From: a bacterium
GTDB lineage: Bacteria > Verrucomicrobiota > Verrucomicrobiia > Limisphaerales > UBA8199
Direction: 5' to 3'
Length of the DNA: 64,000 nucleotides
Assembly (NCBI GenBank): GCA_021784555.1
Contig: JAJYHY010000002.1
Location: 17,604 to 81,603, forward strand
Part shown: in pieces, positions 56,366 to 64,000 of the stretch
How positions within the stretch are numbered: the stretch's first letter is position 1
Layout of the letters: the number at the start of each line of letters is the position of its first letter
Notes under the pieces: generated by a model
Database searches by the model: none
What the model was told of the DNA's origin: nothing
Seen by the model: only the letters and a program-made list of their open reading frames with translations
Translations under genes and position numbers: made by a program

Positions 56366-59300
56366 GTGAAAACCGAACTAAACAAAACATCCGAACTGGA
56401 ACGGTTGCTCCGGGAACGCATCCTGATTCTCGACGGCGCGATGGGCACCATGATTCAGCGTTGCGGGCTGGAGGAGGCGGCGTTTCGTGGCGAAAGGTTC
56501 AAGGATTGGCCGCGCGACCTCAAGGGCAACAACGACCTTCTGAGCCTGACGCGACCCGGCGTTATCCAGTCCGTTCACCGGCAGTATCTCGAAGCCGGAG
56601 CGGATATCATCGAGACGAACACGTTCAATTCCAATTCGATTTCGATGGCCGATTATGGCCTGGAGGGGCTGGCCTACGAGCTGAATCTCGCTGGCGCAAA
56701 GATTGCCAGGGCCGCCTCAGCATCATTCCTTGCCCTCCACCCGGAGCGGGCCTGTTTCGTGGCCGGCACCCTCGGCCCAACGAGCAAGACCGCCTCCATT
56801 TCACCGGACGTGCAGAATGCCGCCTTTCGGGCCATCACCTTCGACCGATTGGTGGCGGCTTATTCCGAACAAATCCGGGGGCTGGTGGACGGAGGCGTGG
56901 ACATCTTGCTGGTGGAGACGGTGTTTGATTCACTGAACGCGAAGGCCGCCCTGTTCGCCATCGACGCGTATTTCGAGGGAACGGGCCGGCGCCTGCCAGT
57001 CATGGTGTCCTTTACCATCACGGACCTGAGCGGGCGCACGCTCTCAGGCCAGACGGTGGAGGCGTTCTGGAACTCGGTTTCAAATCATCGGCTCTTGAGC
57101 GTGGGCATCAATTGCGCGCTTGGGCCCAAGGAGATGCGTCCGTTTGTTGAGGAATTGGCAGGGGTGGCGGACATTTTTGTGAGCGCGCATCCGAACGCCG
57201 GTCTGCCGAACCCGATGTTGCCGACCGGCTTTCCAGAGACGCCGGAGACCTTCGCCCCACAGCTCCGGGACTGGGCCCAGGCCGGGTGGCTCAACCTGGT
57301 TGGGGGCTGTTGCGGCACGACGCCGGAGCATATCCGGGTGCTGGCGGAGATGGTGCGGGGATTGCCCCCGCGGGTTCCGGCGAAGGTCGCGCCCTATACC
57401 CGGCTGAGCGGCCTGGAGGCGCTGACCCTTCGGCCTGATACCAATTTCGTCAATATCGGCGAGCGGACCAACGTGACCGGGTCGCCCAAGTTCGCGAAGT
57501 TGGTCCTGGCTGGCGATTACGAGGCGGGGCTGGCCGTCGCCAAGCAGCAGGTCGAGAACGGCGCGCAGATCATCGATGTGAACCTGGACGAGGCGATGCT
57601 CGACTCGCAGAAGGCGATGACCACGTTCCTGAACCTGGTAGCGGCGGAGCCGGACATAGCGCGCGTGCCGGTGATGATCGACAGCTCGAAATGGACGGTC
57701 ATTGAGGCGGGACTTAAATGTCTCCAGGGCAAAGGGGTGGTCAATTCTATCAGCCTGAAGGAGGGTGAGGAGAAGTTCAAAAGCCAGGCGCGGCTGATTC
57801 GGGGTTACGGCGCCGCGGTGGTGGTCATGGCCTTTGACGAACGGGGCCAGGCCGATTCCTTCGAGCGCCGAATCGAAGTCTGCGAGCGGTCCTATCGAAT
57901 TCTGACACAGGAAATCGGTCTCCCGCCCCAGGACATCATTTTCGATCCGAACGTCTTGACGGTTGCCACTGGCATGGAGGAGCACAACAATTACGCCGTC
58001 GATTTCATTCGCGCCACGCGCTGGATCAAGCAGAACCTGCCATTGGCCCGGGTCAGCGGCGGGATTAGCAACATTTCCTTTTCCTTCCGCGGCAACAACC
58101 CGGTGCGCGAGGCGATGCACTCGGCCTTCCTCTACCATGCCATCAGGGCCGGCCTGGACATGGGGATTGTCAACGCGGGCATGCTCGGGGTCTATGAAGA
58201 GATACCAAAAGACCTGCTGGAGCTGGTGGAGGACGTGCTGCTTAACCGGCGCCCCGACGCTACCGAACGTCTGGTCAAGTTCGCCGATTCTGTCAAGAGC
58301 CAAGGCAAGGCCGAAGTCCAGCAGGACGAATGGCGGAGCGGGACGGTCGATGAGCGGCTGAGCCACGCCCTGGTCAAGGGCATCGTCGATTACATCGACC
58401 AGGACACCGAGGAGGCGCGGCGGAAGTATGGCCGTCCGCTGGCGGTGATAGAAGGCCCGCTGATGGCGGGGATGAACATCGTGGGAGAGTTGTTTGGCTC
58501 GGGCCGGATGTTTCTGCCGCAGGTGGTCAAGAGCGCGCGGGTGATGAAAAAGGCGGTGGCCTATCTGCTGCCGTTCATGGAGGCCGAAAAGCTGGCCTCC
58601 GGCAATCATCGCGCCCAGGGCCGCATCCTGATGGCGACGGTCAAAGGCGACGTTCACGACATTGGCAAGAACATCGTGGGCGTGGTGCTCGGCTGCAACA
58701 ATTACGAGATTATCGACCTGGGGGTCATGGTGCCTTCGGAAAAAATCCTGCAAGTCGCGCGCGAGAAGGACGTGGACCTGGTGGGCCTGAGCGGCCTGAT
58801 CACGCCTTCGCTCGATGAAATGGTTCACGTGGCCAAGGAGATGCAGCGCCAGGGATTCTCCCTTCCGCTGCTTATCGGAGGCGCCACGACCAGCAAGGCG
58901 CATACGGCGGTGAAGATCGCTCCCGGCTATTCCCATCCGGTGGTTCACGTCCTGGACGCCTCACGGGCGGTCGGGATAGTGGCAAAGCTGATGAATCCCG
59001 AACTCAAGCCGGCCTTCCTCGAAGAGCTCCGCGGCGGCTACGAGCAGCTCCGCAAACAGCATGGCGAACCCCGCGCCAAACCGCTCCTTTCGCTGGCTGA
59101 GGCGCGAGCGCGGCGCCTCTCCATTGAGTGGCGGCCGGAGCAGCTTCCCAGGCCGGAATTCACGGGGGTACGAGTGCTGGCATCGGATGCCCGCGCGGCG
59201 GCGGCCTCGGACGGGGTTGCGGGGCGCAACGGCGAAGGGCCAAAGCAAGAGCAGGGGAAAGGGAAAGAGCAAGAGCAGGAGCAAGAGGCTTTGAACGGGG

Positions 59301-60250
59301 CGGGCGGGCGGAACGGCGAGAGGCCGGCGCCGAGCGTTATTCGATTGGAAGACCTGGTCCCCTATATTGACTGGTCGCCGTTCTTCCACACCTGGGAGAT
59401 GCGCGGGCGCTATCCGGCGATTCTGGAGAACCCGGAGGCCGAAAAGCTCTTCGAAGACGCGCAGGCGCTCCTGGACCAGATCGTCGCGAAAAACCTCCTC
59501 GTCGCTCGCGGGGTCTATGGGTTTTTCCCGGCTAATTCGGTCGGCGACGACGTGGAGCTTTACTCCAACGGTTCCCGCGCCCATCCGCTGGCCACCTTCC
59601 ATTTCCTGCGACAGCAGATGGACAAGCCCCAGGACCAATTCAACCTCTGCCTGGCCGATTTCGTCGCGCCCAAGACCCTCAAAACGTCCGCGCTCGCGCC
59701 GCTCCCGGATTATATCGGGGCGTTCGCGGTCAGCGCCGGCTTTGGCGCGGAGGAACTGTGCCGGCAATTCGAGCGCGACCACGACGACTACAATTCCATC
59801 ATGACCAAGGCCCTGGCCGACCGCCTGGCCGAGGCCTTCGCCGAATTCCTCCACGAACGGGTGCGGCGCCAGTGGGGCTACGGCAAAGATGAAAACCTGG
59901 CCAAAGAGGACCTCCTCCGCGAGCGCTACCGCGGCATCCGGCCCGCCGCCGGCTATCCCGCCTGCCCCGACCATACCGAGAAATGGACGCTCTGGAAGCT
60001 GCTCGACGTAGAAAAGAACACCGGCATCCGGCTCACGGAAAGCTGCGCGATGTGGCCGGGCGCCAGCGTCAGCGGCCTCTACTTCGCGCATGAGCGGTCA
60101 AAATATTTTGGCGTGGGCAAGATCGACCGCGCTCAGGTCCTCGATTATCAAGGCCGCAAGCAAATGGACCTCCGCGCGCTGGAACGCTGGCTGGGGCCAT
60201 GTCTGGACTACGAGCCGGAGCCCGCTGTGGATTTGCGATTTGCGATTTAG
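56366..60250 (+). CDS. metH: cobalamin-dependent methionine synthase
   Basis: [65 protein letters not shown], activation domain. Confidence 0.97.
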   Translation: MKTELNKTSELERLLRERILILDGAMGTMIQRCGLEEAAFRGERFKDWPRDLKGNNDLLSLTRPGVIQSVHRQYLEAGADIIETNTFNSNSISMADYGLEGLAYELNLAGAKIARAASASFLALHPERACFVAGTLGPTSKTASISPDVQNAAFRAITFDRLVAAYSEQIRGLVDGGVDILLVETVFDSLNAKAALFAIDAYFEGTGRRLPVMVSFTITDLSGRTLSGQTVEAFWNSVSNHRLLSVGINCALGPKEMRPFVEELAGVADIFVSAHPNAGLPNPMLPTGFPETPETFAPQLRDWAQAGWLNLVGGCCGTTPEHIRVLAEMVRGLPPRVPAKVAPYTRLSGLEALTLRPDTNFVNIGERTNVTGSPKFAKLVLAGDYEAGLAVAKQQVENGAQIIDVNLDEAMLDSQKAMTTFLNLVAAEPDIARVPVMIDSSKWTVIEAGLKCLQGKGVVNSISLKEGEEKFKSQARLIRGYGAAVVVMAFDERGQADSFERRIEVCERSYRILTQEIGLPPQDIIFDPNVLTVATGMEEHNNYAVDFIRATRWIKQNLPLARVSGGISNISFSFRGNNPVREAMHSAFLYHAIRAGLDMGIVNAGMLGVYEEIPKDLLELVEDVLLNRRPDATERLVKFADSVKSQGKAEVQQDEWRSGTVDERLSHALVKGIVDYIDQDTEEARRKYGRPLAVIEGPLMAGMNIVGELFGSGRMFLPQVVKSARVMKKAVAYLLPFMEAEKLASGNHRAQGRILMATVKGDVHDIGKNIVGVVLGCNNYEIIDLGVMVPSEKILQVAREKDVDLVGLSGLITPSLDEMVHVAKEMQRQGFSLPLLIGGATTSKAHTAVKIAPGYSHPVVHVLDASRAVGIVAKLMNPELKPAFLEELRGGYEQLRKQHGEPRAKPLLSLAEARARRLSIEWRPEQLPRPEFTGVRVLASDARAAAASDGVAGRNGEGPKQEQGKGKEQEQEQEALNGAGGRNGERPAPSVIRLEDLVPYIDWSPFFHTWEMRGRYPAILENPEAEKLFEDAQALLDQIVAKNLLVARGVYGFFPANSVGDDVELYSNGSRAHPLATFHFLRQQMDKPQDQFNLCLADFVAPKTLKTSALAPLPDYIGAFAVSAGFGAEELCRQFERDHDDYNSIMTKALADRLAEAFAEFLHERVRRQWGYGKDENLAKEDLLRERYRGIRPAAGYPACPDHTEKWTLWKLLDVEKNTGIRLTESCAMWPGASVSGLYFAHERSKYFGVGKIDRAQVLDYQGRKQMDLRALERWLGPCLDYEPEPAVDLRFAI
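59242..59289 (+). repeat. hexamer-derived KEQEQ low-complexity insertion in metH
   Basis: [15 protein letters not shown], flanked by near-duplicate GRNGEGP / GGRNGERP. Confidence 0.85.
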
Positions 60251-60306
60251 GGGAATTTGCGATTTTAGATTTGCGATTTTAGATTTGCGATTTGCGATTT
60301 GCGGTT
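60233..60306. repeat. heptamer array (GATTTGC/GATTTTA), overlapping the metH stop
   Basis: gatttgcgatttgcgatttaggggaatttgcgattttagatttgcgattttagatttgcgatttgcgatttgcgg. Confidence 0.9.
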
Positions 60307-60333
60307 TGGCGGCGCGTTTGAGAGCCTGGGGCC

Positions 60334-60687
60334 ATGAACGAAGCTGAGTTGAAGCAGAGAACAAAGAAGTTTGCCTTGCGCGTCTTGAGGCTCGTGGCGG
60401 CGTTGCCGCGAACGACGGAGGGCCGCGCCATCGGAGGCCAGTTGGTCCGCAGCGGCACTTCCGTGGGCGCCAACTATCGCGCTGCCTGCCGTGGACGTTC
60501 GAAGGCCGAGTTTATCTCCAAGCTGGGGACCGTAGAGGAAGAAGCCGACGAGTCCGCATACTGGATGGAGCTGATCGTTGAAGCAGGCCTGTTGAAGGCA
60601 CAGCGCGTGAGAGCACTGCTCGATGAGGCAACCGAACTCACAGCTATCATGGTTGCGTCCCGCATCTCGTCCTCACGGCGTCCTTAA
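60334..60687 (+). CDS. four-helix-bundle protein (23S rRNA intervening-sequence/S23-type family)
   Basis: LVRSGTSVGANYRAACRGRSKAEFISKLGTVEEEADESAYWMELIVEAGLL. Confidence 0.93.
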   Translation: MNEAELKQRTKKFALRVLRLVAALPRTTEGRAIGGQLVRSGTSVGANYRAACRGRSKAEFISKLGTVEEEADESAYWMELIVEAGLLKAQRVRALLDEATELTAIMVASRISSSRRP

Positions 60688-60758
60688 ATCGCAAATCGCA
60701 AATCTAAAATCGCAAATTGCCCTAAATCGCAAATCGCAAATCAAAAATCTAAAATCCT
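60685..60758. repeat. heptamer array in inverse orientation
   Basis: taaatcgcaaatcgcaaatctaaaatcgcaaattgccctaaatcgcaaatcgcaaatcaaaaatctaaaatcc. Confidence 0.9.
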
Positions 60759-61876
60759 CACCACGGTTTCCGCTTGTTCATCTCGGTAACGATGGTCCGG
60801 CGCAGGGCCAGGGCGTCGATGCTGCCGGTCTCGCTGTAAAGGATCTTGCCTTCGGGCGACATCAGGACCGTGTAGGGGACGGCGCCCTGCCAGTCCGGGT
60901 TGAAGGCGTCGATGAGTTTGTCCCGGTCGGCACTGGCGAAGATGAGGTTCCGGCACGAGGCCTGTTCCTTCTTCAGAAAGCCGAGCACGCTCTGCCGCTC
61001 CTCTGGACGGTTCATCGAAACGGTCACCAGCTCGAACTCGCGATGCCGGTACATGCGGTTCATGGTCACGAACTCATGGAACTCGGCCATGCATGAGGGG
61101 CACCACGTCGCCCAGAAGTTGACCAGGCGGAACTTGCCGGAAGCGTTCTTGCGCAGCGCCCGGAGGGCCTGGGCATCCGCGGGGGCGAGGGACACCGGCT
61201 CGGCCGCCAATTGCGCCATGTAGGCCCTGACCGAGGCCTCCTTGCCGGCCCATTTGGTGGAGCACCCGATCACTCGGGTATGGGTGACCTGCGGCTGGCG
61301 GCCAGCCAGCAGCGCGTCAATGGCGTCGCGGACATAATGGCGTTTCACGTATTGAACTCGCTCCGAGTCGTCAATGGCGCCGACGTAACGGAGTTTGCGC
61401 GCCGAATCGAAGACGAATGCGTGCGGCGTGGCCACGGGCCCGTAAGCGCGCGCGGTTGCCTCGGTGTCGCCGTCATAGAGATAGGGATAGTTGAAGTGCC
61501 GGGCGCGGGCGCGGAGCTTCATTTCCGCGAAAGAATCGCTCAGGTCGGTCCAGCCCAGTTCATCGAGCCGAATGGCCTTTGGGTCATTGGGCATGATGGC
61601 CACTACCGCCACGCCTTTGTCCTTGTAGTCGGCAACCAATTGCTTGATGCGTGGCTCATAGTACTGCGCCGTCGGGCAATGGTCGCAAGTGAATATGATG
61701 ACCAGGGCCTTGGCCCCGGCAAAGGATTTCAACGAATATTGGCGCCCATCCACACCCGGCAGGTTGAAGTCGGGCGCAGGCGAACCCAATGGGAGTGTCC
61801 GGGGCTGAAAATCCTCGGCGCATACCGCGCCCGGCAACGTGGCCGCGAGCAAGAAGGAAAACAGGAGCGATTTCAT
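60758..61876 (-). CDS. secreted tandem thioredoxin-fold protein (peroxiredoxin-like plus TlpA-like)
   Basis: signal peptide; PAPDFNLPGVDGRQYSLKSFAGAKALVIIFTCDHCPTAQYYEPRI and FRLVNFWATWCPSCMAEFHEF. Confidence 0.9.
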   Translation of the reverse strand: MKSLLFSFLLAATLPGAVCAEDFQPRTLPLGSPAPDFNLPGVDGRQYSLKSFAGAKALVIIFTCDHCPTAQYYEPRIKQLVADYKDKGVAVVAIMPNDPKAIRLDELGWTDLSDSFAEMKLRARARHFNYPYLYDGDTEATARAYGPVATPHAFVFDSARKLRYVGAIDDSERVQYVKRHYVRDAIDALLAGRQPQVTHTRVIGCSTKWAGKEASVRAYMAQLAAEPVSLAPADAQALRALRKNASGKFRLVNFWATWCPSCMAEFHEFVTMNRMYRHREFELVTVSMNRPEERQSVLGFLKKEQASCRNLIFASADRDKLIDAFNPDWQGAVPYTVLMSPEGKILYSETGSIDALALRRTIVTEMNKRKPW

Positions 61877-61933
61877 ATCCTGGTAGATTACCCGCCGTGC
61901 GAGAGCCTGCAAGCCGGAGGATCTGCGATTTAA

Positions 61934-61961
61934 CGACGCGGCCGCGTAATTTATTGTCGCG
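61934..61961. repeat. half-copy of GCGGCCGC palindrome family
   Basis: cgacgcggccgcgtaatttattgtcgcg; 22/24 to the right half of 46893..46932. Confidence 0.7.
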
Positions 61962-62262
61962 CCCAGTGGCGGGTGCAGCCCCGGCCAGGGCGATTGCCAA
62001 GGCGCGCCGGTCCGATGCCAAGGCGAGGAATGAGCCTGCTTGCGCAAGCGAGTATAGATCCCTCCGCTCCTTCCAGTCACTTCCTTCTTCTGTCACCGTA
62101 GGGGACTGTCTTCGCTGAGGTGCGCACGCCACTTATATTTTTTCATTTTTTTGCTTGATCCAATCCCGGCCACGTGATAATAGTCGGCCAAGTTCCCTCA
62201 TCCGGCGCCGAAGGCAACCTCCCCTAGCGGCCGAAAGAGAGACGAACAAAAGAACTATCCTT

Positions 62263-64000
62263 ATGAACAAACGCAACCTAATCAAAGGAAAAACGAGAAT
62301 CCCAATTGCCCTTATGGGGGCACTCGGTTTGAGTTGCGCCGCCGCCCTGGCGGGCAGCTTCACCGATGACTTCAACACCAACCCCACCAACGTGGACTTT
62401 GGCGGGACACTTTGGGATGGCTTTACGGCCTCCCACACCGGCAGCGCCAACTGGCAGACGAACGGCGGCGCCGGTCCCTTCGGCAACACCGCCAACGGCC
62501 CCGTCAGCGGGGTCAACGGCGACGGCTTTCTCCAACTGACTTTCGCCAGCACCCAGTGCGGGGCGAGTGCCACCCTTTCCAGCTACCTAAGCGGGTGCGT
62601 GCTCTTTCCGGACTTTGACCACGGACAGGTTGTGGCCGGTTTTACCTTCGAATGCGACATGCGCGTCGGCAACGGCAACCCCAACCCGGCCGACGGTTTC
62701 AGCCTCAATTATGTGCGCGCAAACGATCCGGTTCTCCTGGCTCTGGAAGCCGGCGACACCTTCCCGCAAATGAACAACACCGGGCCCTCGCCCAATGGCG
62801 GCCAGTTCTCCGACAACGGCAGCTCGGGCGACATCAGCCTCATGGAGGAAGGCACCAAAACCGGCCTCAGCCTCGGATTCGACATGTGGGACAGCGGGGA
62901 TTACACCATTCCACCCGCCGCGCCCGCCATCGGCACGGAGTTGCCCGGCATCACGCACGATGGCATCGGGCTGGACGTCCGCATCGACAACGTCCTGCAA
63001 GAAACGGTGCCCATGCCCAATGGCACGACGCAGACGCGGACCATCAACGGCATCACCGCCACCACTTTCGATGAGCACGGCAACCCCTTGTATGCCACCG
63101 ACACCACCGGGGCGAACGCCGCCACCGATCCAACGTCGCTTGAAACCGGGCCGCATGATGGTACCGGCTGCGATTCACACCTGAAGTGGGTGCATTTGAA
63201 AGTGGTGATGGACACCAACGGCGTCCTGAACGTCTTCTGGAAGGGCACGCAGATCGTCAAGGACCTCCAGACCACCTACTTCCCCTCGCCGGGCCGGCTC
63301 CTCTTTGCCTCCCGCGTCGGCGGCAATACCGCTAACATTGAGATCGACAACATCCAGCTCACCACCATCCCCTCCGCTACCGTCCTCTTCGGCCAGTTGG
63401 TGGGCTTCCCTGACGGGTTCTCTATCGAGGCGGAGGATTCGGGCAGTACCATCGTTGATACCACCAAGCCGGTCACGATTAAGATCAACGGCGTGACCGC
63501 GACCGACACTCCGACGCTGACCAAGAACCAGGCGATAACGACCATCACCTATCATGGCGGCATCCCGGCTCTCATGCCTCCGGGCTCGACCAACACCGTC
63601 GATGTGGTCGTGCATGACACCAACGGCAATGCCATCGATAGCGGAGCGCGCCCCTTCGTTATCCCGAGCTACGAGACAATCCCCGGCAGCGATGCTGTCA
63701 CCGGCGTGGACGCCAGCAAAGTCGGTTTCCAGTATCGGCCTTGGCAGTCCGCCGATTACGGCCTGAGCGGCCACGGCGAGCCAAACCATATCTGGTGGGC
63801 CAATGAGCAGCTTGCCGGATTGCATGGCGCCAACAACGCCAACACTTCCGGCGCGACCGACAATGGCTATTTTGATGTCACCACCCCCATCAACTATAAC
63901 ATTGCCGCCACGGCCGGCACCCAGGGCACCAACGACATCGGCAACTTCACCACCGCCAACGGCTACCCCGACGCCACCTTCCCGGGCATCCCCGGCGCCA
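62263..64000 (+). CDS. large secreted protein, concanavalin/L-type-lectin-like N-terminal region, open at window end; absent from ORF track
   Basis: translated by hand: MNKRNLIKGKTRIPIALMGALGLSCAAALAGSFTDDFNTNPTNVDFGG...; no stop before 64000. Confidence 0.85.
   Translation, partial: MNKRNLIKGKTRIPIALMGALGLSCAAALAGSFTDDFNTNPTNVDFGGTLWDGFTASHTGSANWQTNGGAGPFGNTANGPVSGVNGDGFLQLTFASTQCGASATLSSYLSGCVLFPDFDHGQVVAGFTFECDMRVGNGNPNPADGFSLNYVRANDPVLLALEAGDTFPQMNNTGPSPNGGQFSDNGSSGDISLMEEGTKTGLSLGFDMWDSGDYTIPPAAPAIGTELPGITHDGIGLDVRIDNVLQETVPMPNGTTQTRTINGITATTFDEHGNPLYATDTTGANAATDPTSLETGPHDGTGCDSHLKWVHLKVVMDTNGVLNVFWKGTQIVKDLQTTYFPSPGRLLFASRVGGNTANIEIDNIQLTTIPSATVLFGQLVGFPDGFSIEAEDSGSTIVDTTKPVTIKINGVTATDTPTLTKNQAITTITYHGGIPALMPPGSTNTVDVVVHDTNGNAIDSGARPFVIPSYETIPGSDAVTGVDASKVGFQYRPWQSADYGLSGHGEPNHIWWANEQLAGLHGANNANTSGATDNGYFDVTTPINYNIAATAGTQGTNDIGNFTTANGYPDATFPGIPGA

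Noticed and set aside
57080-58948. 622-aa ORF antisense to metH
   Set aside because: Shadow of metH, His/Arg-rich composition typical of antisense frames in high-GC genes
60233-60758. CRISPR array or diversity-generating retroelement
   Set aside because: Units are 7 nt with no spacers and no Cas genes; the S23-type gene resembles Avd but no reverse transcriptase or template repeat is present

Overview
The window is about 64 kb of high-GC bacterial chromosome. Gene content (paired PilT ATPases, GH29 fucosidase, sulfatase, TAT-signal Gfo/Idh/MocA oxidoreductase, LarB/LarC, cobalamin-dependent MetH, OvoA-like methyltransferase, many DUF proteins) suggests Verrucomicrobiota (Limisphaerales/Pedosphaera-like); this is inferred from content only. 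Most of it is ordinary chromosomal backbone. About 17.3-28 kb is an accessory region next to a tRNA-Ala(CGC) gene. It holds a tyrosine-recombinase-like gene with atypical catalytic-motif residues, a candidate graspetide (ATP-grasp RiPP) locus with a 75-aa precursor-like ORF, a 500-aa HTH-plus-repeat protein with a membrane-protein neighbour, a TSPPY DNA methyltransferase next to an unknown 346-aa protein, and two degraded genes (a frameshifted nuclease-like fragment and a 5'-truncated Dam-like methylase). The second theme is a dense population of small repeats: a ~72-bp palindromic element present three times, twice read in frame inside ORFs and once flanked by a 19-bp duplication that splits an ancestral GTGA stop/start overlap; a ~125-bp TIR element bracketing a sulfatase; 7/8-nt-period arrays in opposed orientation; and several near-perfect palindromes. 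Two coding genes absent from the ORF track were found by reading: a DUF1328 small membrane protein (17082..17252) and a long secreted protein open to the window end (62263..64000). All alignments were made by eye; no searches were run.
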